Shown here one piece after another: positions 1 through 6,715 of a stretch of 8,849 nucleotides of DNA. The notes beneath the pieces are model-generated. The model searched no databases. It worked only from the letters and a program-made list of their open reading frames with translations, and had not been told where the DNA came from. Both the position numbers and the translations under genes were made by a program. The DNA comes from an uncultured Eubacteriales bacterium (GTDB lineage: Bacteria; Bacillota; Clostridia; Oscillospirales; Acutalibacteraceae), in NCBI GenBank assembly GCA_900320415.1, contig ONSE01000183.1, positions 1-8,849 of the forward strand, read 5' to 3'. Each line of letters begins with the position of its first letter. Position 1 is the stretch's first letter.

Positions 1-53
1 AAGCGCATACCCATTTTGGTATCGACGTTATCACTGATCAAATAGAATTTCAT
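1..53 (-). CDS. ntpG: V-type ATPase subunit F, N-terminal fragment (cut by window edge)
   Basis: Only the first 17 codons are visible, reading MKFYLISDNVDTKMGMR. This matches the conserved start of V/A-type ATPase subunit F (NtpG of Enterococcus), whose proteins begin with a hydrophobic strand followed by a D-N-x-D-T-x-x-G-M-R-type segment. In the family, subunit F is a small soluble central-stalk protein that binds subunit D and couples A/B-ring rotation to the membrane ring. The ATG lies 10 nt after the stop of the K gene. The only Shine-Dalgarno-like bases are a weak GTGA that overlaps the K stop region, so translation is probably coupled to K. The rest of the gene lies outside the window. 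Identification rests on a short stretch plus perfect operon context. Confidence 0.85.
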   Translation of the reverse strand, partial: MKFYLISDNVDTKMGMR

Positions 54-63
54 CGTTCGTCAC

Positions 64-492
64 TTAGCCAATCTTGGAGAGAATCATAATGGAAATCAGC
101 ATACCGTAGAGCGCGATACCTTCGCCGAGCGCCACGAAGATGATCGCCTTGCCGAACGCCTTGGGATCCTCGCTGGTCGCGCCGATCGCCGCGGGCGCCG
201 CGTTGCCAACCGCGATACCGCCGCCGATGCAGGAAAGACCGGTTGCCGCGGCCGCGCCGATGTATGCCATGCCGTCAGCGCCCGAGGCAGCGGCTGCCGC
301 GTCGCCTGTCGCCGCGCTGACCGCGAAGGGGCACACCATGCAGAGCGCGAATACAAACGCGAAGGAAGCGAGCTGCATGAGAAGGGTCCTCTTTCTGTTT
401 CTGCCGCGCGATACCGCCTTGACGGCGATCAGCACGGACGCAATGAGAAATACTACGGGTAAAGCCATCATTAAGAAATCGAAAACTGACAT
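64..492 (-). CDS. ntpK: V-type ATPase proteolipid subunit K (rotor ring)
   Basis: A 142-residue membrane protein that forms the rotating c/K ring of the V-ATPase and carries the coupling ion. Four hydrophobic segments are visible at about residues 5-26, 36-60, 76-105 and 113-137. The basic loop RGRNRKR (30-35) should be cytoplasmic. TM2 ends in a signal-peptide-like AVSA followed by an Ala/Gly/Asp linker. The C-terminal hairpin carries the typical SEDPKAFGK cytoplasmic loop (107-115) and the ion-binding glutamate E124 in ALGEGIALYG. Only one of the two hairpins holds a carboxylate. The ATG at 492 is chosen over an in-frame TTG at 507 because GGAGG (501-505) sits 8 nt before it, whereas the TTG would overlap that site. 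It lies 19 nt after subunit I and 10 nt before subunit F. No Gln of the usual Na+-binding motif is seen in TM3. Confidence 0.93.
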   Translation of the reverse strand: MSVFDFLMMALPVVFLIASVLIAVKAVSRGRNRKRTLLMQLASFAFVFALCMVCPFAVSAATGDAAAAASGADGMAYIGAAAATGLSCIGGGIAVGNAAPAAIGATSEDPKAFGKAIIFVALGEGIALYGMLISIMILSKIG

Positions 493-511
493 AATAAAAA
501 CCTCCAAAGAA

Positions 512-2443
512 TTATTTCAAAGATATTTTGACGGGCTCAAACGGTCTGCCCTCGCCCGAATAAAAGCGGCTGAACATCTCATAATACTCAAGCCTGAGCA
601 CCTGGATCGCGACCAGCAGCGCCTCGAGCACCATGACCAGCGCGTTTCCGAGCACGACGATGATCCAGTACGCCGCGCCTCCCGCCGTCTCGGCGAGGAC
701 GAACACGACGAGCATCATGCCCGCGTGAACGAGCACGAACGCGCCGACACGCAGAAAGCTCATGGTGTTGGTGACGTAGCCGAGGAGCACCTCGATGGAC
801 TCAAACAGGTTCTCGACGATATAGCCGCCCCAGCTTTCGGGCTGCCAGTCCTTCTCGCCGTTGACCAGGTCTCCGAGCGGCTCCGCGAAGAATATCAGCA
901 GGAACGGGAACACGACCAGTCCGATAATGTACGGAAGGGTCATCACATGGATGCCCAGGAAGATCTCGGCGACCAGCCCGAACACCAGCGCGCCGTAAAA
1001 CACGATGCCGGCGACGCCGCTTGTGCTGAACAGCGCCCTGCCGAAGTTTCGCTGGCGCAGGGACGTGTAGACATTGAGGAACATCGCGACGATCAGCAGA
1101 AAAACGCCGATGCCGATGGCTCCCAGAATGATGGTGTTGGTGTTCTGCGACGCCATGACCTCGAACGGCTTTTCCTCAAAGCCGAACAGCCGGAACATCG
1201 GGTCGAGCAGATGCTCAAAGCCGAACACGCTGCCGAACAGGGTTCCGAAGATCATCGAGGAAATGCCGCACGGGAAAAGTATCTTTCCGATCGCCATTTT
1301 TTTGAGCTTCCACATCAGCATTCCCGCGACGGCAAGACAGAAGCCCTGGCCGAGGTCGGCGAACATGATGCCGAAGATGATGATGTAGGTGATCGCGACA
1401 AACAGCGTGGGGTCGATCTCGTTGTACTTCGGCACGCCGTACATATCGGTGTAGAATTCAAAGGGACGCGCGAGGAAGCAGTTTTTGAGCTTCACGGGCG
1501 GACGCTTGTCCATCTCCTCCTTCGCGTCGGCAAAGTCGAGCTCGATGCTCTTGATCTTCTTCAGCCGGCGCCTCAGCGGCACCTTGCTCTCCGTCGGCAC
1601 CCAGCCGACGATGATGAAGCTGTTGTTGTGCTGCAGCGCCTTGCCGCGGATGCCCGCGTAGAGATACAGCTCCTCGAGCTTTGACAGGTAGCGCGTGATC
1701 CGCTCGGCGTTTTCGCTGAGATAGAGGTCGAGCTGCTTCTGCGCGTTCTTGACCTCCAGCTCCAGCAGCGGGATCTCCTTTTCGTAGCCCTCTATTTTCT
1801 GACGCGGGGTCTCGTCCTCTCCCACCAGATCGGTCGGCTCAAAATAGAGTCCCTCGAAGATCCTGTCGATCTCCCCGAGCTTGTCCTTCGGCGCGAAGTA
1901 CACGCCCCAGCTGTGCGTCCTGTCCTCGGTACAGACGGCGAACTCGACATACTTGCTGTCCCTGTACGCCTCGAGCTTCAGTATGCTGTCCTTGGGCAGC
2001 CTGCCGAAGCGCGCCTTCATATACTTCATGCCGAGCACCTTCTCGATCTCCACGTCGAGCCCGGAGAAGTGCTGCGCGATGCTGAGATTGTTCTTCGTCT
2101 CCTCCAGCCTTGCCGCTGCCGTCTCTCTCTTGTCGATCAGCGCGTCGATCTCCGAAGTTGTCTGCGCGGAGAAGCTCTCCAGCTCCTCATAGGAGGGGCT
2201 GAAATCACTCACGTCCCGGAGCGGAAAGCTGCGCTTCGTCTGGTTCAGCGCGGATCTGAGATTCGTCAGAGGCTCAGCATAGCTGTTTTTTGTTTGCAGA
2301 TGTGTGAAATCCTGAACGTCGGGGTAAAAGTTGGTCACCTCGTCGGGATGGAACACACCCGATTCACCAAGTACCGTGATCGCCTCGTCGATGTGGTCCA
2401 TCAGACCGATGATGTTCACAGCCTGCATTGATGATACTGACAA
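512..2443 (-). CDS. ntpI: V-type ATPase subunit I (membrane stator, a-subunit homologue)
   Basis: A 643-residue protein, normal length for subunit I. The N-terminal half (about 1-340) is soluble and coiled-coil rich, and in the family it binds the peripheral stalks. The C-terminal half has 7-8 transmembrane segments starting near IDPTLFVAITYIIIFGIMFADLGQGF. Two half-channel arginines are present: R565 in NTMSFLRVGAF and R617 in AIQVLRLEYYEMFSRF. These are the signature residues that interact with the K-ring glutamate during ion transfer. The start is a TTG at 2441-2443, preceded at 7 nt by AAGAGGTGA (2451-2459). The first ATG (codon 6) would be 22 nt from this site, so TTG is preferred. It lies 24 nt after subunit C and 19 nt before K. 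A 514-codon opposite-strand frame overlapping it is judged a composition shadow. Confidence 0.96.
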   Translation of the reverse strand: MSVSSMQAVNIIGLMDHIDEAITVLGESGVFHPDEVTNFYPDVQDFTHLQTKNSYAEPLTNLRSALNQTKRSFPLRDVSDFSPSYEELESFSAQTTSEIDALIDKRETAAARLEETKNNLSIAQHFSGLDVEIEKVLGMKYMKARFGRLPKDSILKLEAYRDSKYVEFAVCTEDRTHSWGVYFAPKDKLGEIDRIFEGLYFEPTDLVGEDETPRQKIEGYEKEIPLLELEVKNAQKQLDLYLSENAERITRYLSKLEELYLYAGIRGKALQHNNSFIIVGWVPTESKVPLRRRLKKIKSIELDFADAKEEMDKRPPVKLKNCFLARPFEFYTDMYGVPKYNEIDPTLFVAITYIIIFGIMFADLGQGFCLAVAGMLMWKLKKMAIGKILFPCGISSMIFGTLFGSVFGFEHLLDPMFRLFGFEEKPFEVMASQNTNTIILGAIGIGVFLLIVAMFLNVYTSLRQRNFGRALFSTSGVAGIVFYGALVFGLVAEIFLGIHVMTLPYIIGLVVFPFLLIFFAEPLGDLVNGEKDWQPESWGGYIVENLFESIEVLLGYVTNTMSFLRVGAFVLVHAGMMLVVFVLAETAGGAAYWIIVVLGNALVMVLEALLVAIQVLRLEYYEMFSRFYSGEGRPFEPVKISLK

Positions 2444-2467
2444 ATTGTATTCACCTCTTTCGTGCAG

Positions 2468-3502
2468 TCAACGGATGAGCATTGACTGAATGGTTTTGGG
2501 GTCGAGCTGATATCGTATTCCCTCGATCAGACTGATGACGTTCATCAGCTCCGTCTCGGAGAGAAGCATATACGAAATCATAACAACCGACGGGTTGTTG
2601 GAAAAATGGATATTCTTTTTCGCCAGCTTGTGCTGCACGCGCGGACTGATGTCGCCTGCGTAGGTGTAGCCGATTTTGCCGATCAGCCTGCCGCAGCCAG
2701 TGCTCTGCATGATCTGAAAGACCTCCGCGGAGGACTGCGCCTCGCACATCTTGCGGATCAGCCTCGGACTCAGCGAGCTGTATTCCGGCAGCATATTCGT
2801 CTTGATGATCTCGGGCGGCAGATGATAGTACTTTTTCAATCTCAGAATTCTTGAAAAAATACTGTAATCGTTGATCGTGCGGAACATATCCAGAAGCTCC
2901 CGGCGCTCGCTGCCCTTCGTCTTTTTGCGGATAAGCTCCATCATGTGGCCGAGAACATAGCTGTAGAGCTTGTTCTCCATGTCGGAAACCGGCAGCCTGC
3001 CCTTCGCGTCGGGCTTGTACACCTTGAGAATGTCATAGTAGGACGTGCGGTGCAGCGCCTCCAGAAACTCGTCATAGTCGCGCGCGTTCGCAAGCATATT
3101 GACGTCCAGCTCGGTGTGCTTCGCCAGAAACGCGGGAAACTGGAAAATGAACTTTTCCGTCGCGTTCGCGTTGAGCAGAACCAGAAAGCGGATGATCTGA
3201 TTGACCTCCGTGCGCTCCACGACATAGCGCGAAAAGCCCGCGCTGATGCCCGAATCGTAGCGGCAGAGGGTGTCAAAATCATCAAACTGGTACTGCCTCA
3301 GCAGCTGCTCCAGCCTTCCTCTGTGTACGTCGCGCTCGTTGACCTCCGACAGAACCGAGGCGTAGTGGGTGTGCGATTTCAGGTACACCATCACCTCGGC
3401 GACACTCTGGCACGCCAGAATGCTCGTGTAGTCGCGGTCGGTCAGGAACTTGCCGTACTTCGCCCGCGCCTTTGCCAGAACGGCGTAGGATGTGGCGGAC
3501 AT
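2468..3502 (-). CDS. ntpC: V-type ATPase subunit C (central-stalk to K-ring adaptor)
   Basis: A 344-residue, mostly alpha-helical soluble protein of the V/A-ATPase subunit C (vacuolar subunit d) family, whose usual length is about 320-350. In the complex it sits as a funnel on the cytoplasmic face of the K ring and links it to the D/F central shaft. The start MSATSYAVLAKARAKYGKFL and internal segments such as DYTSILACQSVAEVMVYLKSH are typical of the family. No transmembrane segment or signal peptide is seen. The ATG at 3500-3502 has a near-perfect AGGAGGTGA (3507-3515), so the start is well fixed. It lies 16 nt after the coiled-coil stalk gene and 24 nt before subunit I. Its place ahead of subunit I differs from the Enterococcus hirae (FIKECGABD) and Thermus orders. 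Confidence 0.92.
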   Translation of the reverse strand: MSATSYAVLAKARAKYGKFLTDRDYTSILACQSVAEVMVYLKSHTHYASVLSEVNERDVHRGRLEQLLRQYQFDDFDTLCRYDSGISAGFSRYVVERTEVNQIIRFLVLLNANATEKFIFQFPAFLAKHTELDVNMLANARDYDEFLEALHRTSYYDILKVYKPDAKGRLPVSDMENKLYSYVLGHMMELIRKKTKGSERRELLDMFRTINDYSIFSRILRLKKYYHLPPEIIKTNMLPEYSSLSPRLIRKMCEAQSSAEVFQIMQSTGCGRLIGKIGYTYAGDISPRVQHKLAKKNIHFSNNPSVVMISYMLLSETELMNVISLIEGIRYQLDPKTIQSMLIR

Positions 3503-3518
3503 ACAATCACCTCCTCTG

Positions 3519-3827
3519 TCAGCCTACCACGCGGCTGACAATCTCGTCCACCCATCTGTCACGGTTTTGCTCGTAGTCGGCCTTCAGCTTGATCAGGGAC
3601 GATTTCTGCCTCGCGTCAATGTCCCTGAGCTTCCTGTCCGTCCTCTTCTGAAGATAGGCGTCGTTCTTGGCAATTTCCTCCTGTGCCTGATCCATATATT
3701 TTTGATAGATCGCCGCGGCTTCCTCCTCAATTCTGCGCTTTTCTCTCTCGGCTGCCTTTTTGTTCTCCTCGTCAAGCCTTTTTGCCTGAGAATCCGCCTC
3801 GACAATCCTTCGAATCATATCCTGCAA
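3519..3827 (-). CDS. V-type ATPase peripheral-stalk coiled-coil subunit (G/H type)
   Basis: A 102-residue, highly charged protein and the first gene of the ATPase operon. It opens with an IVEADSQAKRLDEENKKAAEREKRR segment, continues as a heptad-like Glu/Lys/Arg/Ala-rich helix to about residue 80, and ends in a hydrophobic VDEIVSRVVG tail. This layout fits the small peripheral-stalk subunit called H, G or NtpF, which pairs with subunit E to hold the A/B head against rotation. The preferred start is TTG at 3825-3827, with GGAGG (3836-3840, within GGAGGTGA) 8 nt upstream. The ATG three codons later would be too far away, and the open frame further upstream runs through the ribosome binding site. 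Coiled-coil proteins resemble each other, so the call relies partly on operon position. Subunit E is less likely because it is about twice as long. Confidence 0.8.
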   Translation of the reverse strand: MQDMIRRIVEADSQAKRLDEENKKAAEREKRRIEEEAAAIYQKYMDQAQEEIAKNDAYLQKRTDRKLRDIDARQKSSLIKLKADYEQNRDRWVDEIVSRVVG

Positions 3828-3865
3828 ACTGTTCACCTCCCATGCTGCGGAATCACTATACTGCA

Positions 3866-3880
3866 ACAGGCAATGCCTGT
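3866..3880. promoter_or_regulatory. Perfect palindrome in the V-ATPase operon leader
   Basis: ACAGGC-AAT-GCCTGT is a 6-bp perfect inverted repeat about 50-65 nt downstream of the predicted start site and about 40 nt before the first codon. It could be a small operator or a leader hairpin. It has no U-tract, so it is not a terminator. Its function is unknown. Confidence 0.4.
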
Positions 3881-3938
3881 CATGGACCTTGAATCGATCA
3901 GGTCGCTGTACTCAATCTGCCCGATTAAGTATTTTATT

Positions 3939-3967
3939 ATTTTAGCACAATAGCGCGAAGAATTCAA
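3939..3967 (-). promoter_or_regulatory. Sigma-A promoter of the V-ATPase operon
   Basis: On the minus strand TTGAAT (3962-3967) is followed after exactly 17 nt by TAAAAT (3939-3944), preceded by TGC, an extended -10 element. Transcription should start near 3930-3933, giving a leader of about 100 nt before the TTG start at 3827. No other comparably good promoter is seen inside the visible operon. Confidence 0.75.
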
Positions 3968-4112
3968 CAGAAACAGCAGTGGATTTTTCATACATTTCAT
4001 CTGCCGTGCATATTTTCCGGGGTATTATTCCCGACGGGAACTATGTGAAAACTGTGTACTTCAATATTTTGATATCTGTGCATTTATCAGAGTACAGTTT
4101 TCGGGTAAAATA
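3968..4112. other. A/T-rich divergent intergenic region
   Basis: This stretch separates the divergent ATPase and S-component genes and is clearly richer in A/T than the flanking genes. It holds a possible plus-strand promoter (4069-4098) and a small perfect hairpin TTCCC-GAC-GGGAA (4028-4040). Short open frames on both strands have no ribosome binding site or recognisable product. I looked for TPP, FMN and THF riboswitch core motifs by eye and did not recognise any. Confidence 0.5.
4069..4098 (+). promoter_or_regulatory. Candidate promoter of the ECF S-component gene
   Basis: TTGATA (4069-4074) is separated by 18 nt from TACAGT (4093-4098), a moderate sigma-A match. An alternative -10 is TAAAAT at 4106-4111, with a poor TTTATC -35 at 4083-4088. 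Either would put the repeat element 4113-4212 inside the 5' untranslated region. Confidence 0.4.
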
Positions 4113-4212
4113 CAGGAAGCCTCTCATCATGCAGTGTCGCGCGGAAGTGCGGAAGATGATACCGTGAAGCTTCCGTTCCGATGCGCTGTAAGGTATTGTT
4201 AGAGGCTCCCTG
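4113..4212. repeat. MITE-like element copy A with 11-bp terminal inverted repeats
   Basis: The ends CAGGAAGCCTC (4113-4123) and GAGGCTCCCTG (4202-4212) are inverted repeats matching at 10 of 11 positions and enclose about 78 bp. The interior holds a core (4134-4165) that matches the core of the element at 7140-7170 in 28 of 32 columns. It also has GTAAGGTATT (4188-4197), which is repeated after the second core at 7169-7178. ATCAT (4126-4130) and ATGAT (4156-4160) can pair around the core. It has no coding capacity of note and no transposase. A clear target duplication was not found. It ends 31 nt before the S-component start codon and probably lies in that gene's 5' region. Confidence 0.7.
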
Positions 4213-4243
4213 CAGGTATTCTCCACGGAAAGGAAGGAACTCC

Positions 4244-4780
4244 ATGAAACAAACAAACAAAAACCTGTCTGTCTATTTCATCACCATCACCGCGCTGCTG
4301 ACCGCTCTGGTCTATGTGTTCACGGCGTTCGTCAATATCCGCCTGCCCATCGCGGCAAACGGCGGACTGATCCACCTCGGCAACGTGCCGCTCTTTCTCG
4401 GCGCGATCCTGTTCGGGAAGCGCGTCGGAGCGATCGCGGGCGGCGTCGGTATGGCGCTCTTTGACCTGCTTTCGGGCTGGACGGTGTGGGCGCCCTTCAC
4501 CCTCGTCACCGTCGGTCTGATGGGCTATGCCGTCGGTCTGATCGCCGGGCACAAGGACAAATTCGGACGTTACATCGCCGCCATCGCCGCTGCCTGCGCC
4601 ATCAAAATCATCGGCTACTACATCGCCGAGGCGGTCATCTATCAGAACCTCATCATTCCGCTCGGCTCCATTCCCGGCAACCTCGTCCAGATCGGCTGCG
4701 CTGCCGTCGTGGTGCTCGCCGTCATCGTGCCGCTGCGCAAGGCGCTGAACAAGGTGCTCCCCGCACACGCGGTATCGTAA
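4244..4780 (+). CDS. ECF transporter S component (substrate-binding membrane subunit)
   Basis: A 178-residue hydrophobic protein with about six membrane segments, of the ECF-transporter S-component type. The stretch GGLIHLGNVPLFLGAILFGKRVGAIAGGVGMALFDLLSGWTVWAPFT (40-86) is diagnostic of the family that includes riboflavin/vitamin-precursor S components and related orphans. In this family the protein captures a vitamin or related micronutrient and docks on a shared EcfT-EcfA-EcfA' energising module, normally encoded elsewhere in group II systems. No ATPase or T component is visible here. Small-residue motifs such as AAIAAACA (112-119) fit an S-T interface. The substrate cannot be read from sequence: riboflavin, pantothenate or a thiamine precursor are possible. 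The ATG at 4244 follows GGAAGG (4232-4237). An upstream in-frame ATG at 4181 lies inside the repeat element and lacks a ribosome site. The gene is monocistronic and ends in a strong terminator. Confidence 0.88.
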   Translation: MKQTNKNLSVYFITITALLTALVYVFTAFVNIRLPIAANGGLIHLGNVPLFLGAILFGKRVGAIAGGVGMALFDLLSGWTVWAPFTLVTVGLMGYAVGLIAGHKDKFGRYIAAIAAACAIKIIGYYIAEAVIYQNLIIPLGSIPGNLVQIGCAAVVVLAVIVPLRKALNKVLPAHAVS

Positions 4781-4798
4781 TTTATCATTCCGAAAAAG

Positions 4799-4842
4799 AA
4801 AAATCCTTTCCGCGCTGTGCAGAGCCTGCGGAAAGGATTTTT
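4799..4842. terminator. Bidirectional intrinsic terminator
   Basis: AAATCCTTTCCGC (4801-4813) pairs perfectly with GCGGAAAGGATTT (4828-4840), extendable by two A-T pairs, around a 14-nt loop. A T-run follows on the plus strand (to 4843). On the minus strand the stem is followed by TTTTTCTTTTTC. It therefore ends both the S-component transcript and the converging phosphodiesterase transcript. Confidence 0.93.
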
Positions 4843-4871
4843 TCATTGATCAAGAGGGCGCCGAACGGAAA

Positions 4872-6632
4872 TCAAGCGTTGCGGAAGGAATACATACGGA
4901 ACACACCGTCTACTATTCTCTCGATGGGAGAAGCGCTTTCCATCTCCCGCGTTATCTCCCTTGCCGCCGAAAGCTCGTCCGTGATCAGCGCATCCGCTTC
5001 GCTTCTGAGGAACGCCCTGAGATCCTCCTCGTCGTTCACCGTCCAGACCAGCACCTTTTTTCCCTTGCTATGGATGCTGTCGATGGTCTCCGACGTCGCG
5101 GCCTCCTCCTCGAGGGCGAGATAGTCGCAGTTGAGGGACGCCGTATCGCCGAAGGAGGCAAACGCGAGATAGCCCGTGTTCATCTCCGGCCAGGTCGTTT
5201 CGATATAGTCGATCAGGTCGTATTTCAGCGAGATGATCACCACGCTGTCCTCCATTCGGTACTCCCTGACAATGCGCACCGCGTCGTCCGCCATCTGTCT
5301 GTCCGCGGTCGCGCCCTTCAGCTCCACATAGAGCGTCAGCCTGCCGCGCGCCGCCTCAAGCATCTCCTCGAGGGTCGGGACGGGCTCGCCGTCCACCCGC
5401 AGCTGTCTGACCTCCTCCAGCGTCATGTCGGAGGGTCTGCGCTTCACGCCCGCCGTGCGCCCGAAATCATCGTCGTGATTGACGACGTAGTAACCGTCCG
5501 AGGTGCGCTGGATATCCAGCTCGCCGCCTGTCGCGCCCAGGGCATACGCCGCGTCGAGTCCCGCCACCGTGTTTTCGGGAGCCTCGCTGCCGCCCGCTCT
5601 GTGTCCGATGCAGCTGACCGTCACCTTCTTCGGGAAAAAATCGTCATAGAATGCCGAAATCAGCACCGTGGAGAGTCCGATGAACATCGCCGTCACCGCG
5701 ACGGCCGCGATAACAAGCGGCGATTTGCGGTTTTTCCGTTTCTCGTACCGCCACTCTCCCCCGCTTTGGAAGGTCAGGTAGAGGGCGGTGATCTTGAGCG
5801 TCACAAACGGCATCATCATCACGAACAGCGTGAACGAGACGCTCAGCAGACAGGACAGCAAAAACACCGTCAGCGGGATCAGTATCTCCGACGGGACAGA
5901 CAGTGTTTCCGAGAGCACGGAAACAAGTACCGCGAAGGCGCTGAACACCGCGAATACCGTAAAGACGACCAGAAGGAACCGCAGAATTTCGGCAACGAAT
6001 TTCTTTCGGTTGCGCTTTATCAGGCGAAGGGAATTCCTTCCCGACTCCTTCAGCGTCATACCGTCGAGCAGGGTCCCGTGAAGGACGAAGATAAAGAGCA
6101 CGCCGACGGCGAAAAGCGCGGTGCCGAGAAGCACGGCGCCGGCGGAATAGAGCGGATTTGACCGGATGACCGAAGAAATGAACTTGGGGATATAGAAATT
6201 CCGGGTGAGGCTGATCACCATTTCAAAGCCGATGACGGGAGAAAGCAGCGCGACATACAGCACGATCAGCAGTCCGCGCGGATTCAGAATGCGCCTGAGT
6301 GACAGCAGTCCCTCCTTCACACAGAGCAGCACCGAGGGCTTCTCCCCCCTCAGCAGCCTGCCGCACAGGATCACCAGCGCGTTGACGTCCAGCGCCGTAA
6401 ACAAAAACAGCGTCACCAGCGCGAGCAGAAGAAGAAGGAGCCCCTGCCACGAGGTGAATATAAACAGGAAGTCGCCGCTCGTGACAGCCACTCTTCCCGT
6501 GCTTGCGAGCAGCAGCATGGAAAGCCGCGAGAACCCGAACATCCAGAGCTGCAGAACAAATTCCGTAATGAGCTGAAAAAGCAGGATGGCAGGCACCGCC
6601 TGACGGTAGGGTAATAATCGTTGACGCTTCAT
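4872..6632 (-). CDS. Membrane-anchored glycerophosphodiester phosphodiesterase
   Basis: A 586-residue two-part protein. Residues 1-330 form a polytopic membrane domain with about seven hydrophobic segments (near 12-35, 55-82, 119-140, 162-186, 213-240, 248-288 and 305-328), like the membrane domain often fused to GDPD enzymes in Firmicutes. Residues 337-586 form a GDPD TIM barrel. Catalytic and metal residues are intact: H344-R345 in GHRAGG, PENT (352-355), E371 and D373 in ELDIQRTSDG, H386-D387 and E437 in VELKG, with VWTVND near 529-534. The family hydrolyses glycerophosphodiesters to glycerol-3-phosphate and an alcohol. With this anchor, a substrate from phospholipid or lipoteichoic acid turnover is plausible but inferred. 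The start at 6632 has AGGGG 7 nt upstream; a longer frame from 6662 lacks a good site. It is monocistronic between its own promoter and a shared terminator. Confidence 0.93.
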   Translation of the reverse strand: MKRQRLLPYRQAVPAILLFQLITEFVLQLWMFGFSRLSMLLLASTGRVAVTSGDFLFIFTSWQGLLLLLLALVTLFLFTALDVNALVILCGRLLRGEKPSVLLCVKEGLLSLRRILNPRGLLIVLYVALLSPVIGFEMVISLTRNFYIPKFISSVIRSNPLYSAGAVLLGTALFAVGVLFIFVLHGTLLDGMTLKESGRNSLRLIKRNRKKFVAEILRFLLVVFTVFAVFSAFAVLVSVLSETLSVPSEILIPLTVFLLSCLLSVSFTLFVMMMPFVTLKITALYLTFQSGGEWRYEKRKNRKSPLVIAAVAVTAMFIGLSTVLISAFYDDFFPKKVTVSCIGHRAGGSEAPENTVAGLDAAYALGATGGELDIQRTSDGYYVVNHDDDFGRTAGVKRRPSDMTLEEVRQLRVDGEPVPTLEEMLEAARGRLTLYVELKGATADRQMADDAVRIVREYRMEDSVVIISLKYDLIDYIETTWPEMNTGYLAFASFGDTASLNCDYLALEEEAATSETIDSIHSKGKKVLVWTVNDEEDLRAFLRSEADALITDELSAAREITREMESASPIERIVDGVFRMYSFRNA

Positions 6633-6676
6633 GAAACCGCCCCTTTCACTTGGTTTGCGCATATTACTCTGTCACT

Positions 6677-6705
6677 ATTTTACAGGATTCGCGCCGTCCT
6701 GTCAA
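6677..6705 (-). promoter_or_regulatory. Strong sigma-A promoter of the phosphodiesterase gene
   Basis: TTGACA (6700-6705) is separated by exactly 17 nt from TAAAAT (6677-6682) on the minus strand. The start site should fall near 6670, about 38 nt before the start codon at 6632. It lies immediately downstream of the GC-rich hairpin that follows the thioredoxin-like gene, so the gene is transcribed independently. Confidence 0.85.
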
Positions 6706-6715
6706 TCGGAGAAAC

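Noticed and set aside
140..1684. A 514-codon plus-strand frame opposite subunits K and I
   Set aside because: It crosses two confidently identified genes, its product is Asp/His/Arg/Gln-rich without any recognisable domain, and it has no ribosome site. It is a GC-bias shadow.
3979..4167. Short plus-strand frame of 62 codons in the divergent intergenic region
   Set aside because: It has no ribosome site, ends inside the repeat element, and shows no family resemblance.
3968..4243. Possible riboswitch (TPP, FMN or THF) before the S-component gene
   Set aside because: I did not recognise the conserved core motifs of these classes. The structured part is instead explained by the repeat element shared with 7119-7357.
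5070..6161. A 363-codon plus-strand frame opposite the phosphodiesterase
   Set aside because: Low-complexity Arg/Glu/His-rich product over an intact enzyme gene, with no ribosome site. A shadow frame.
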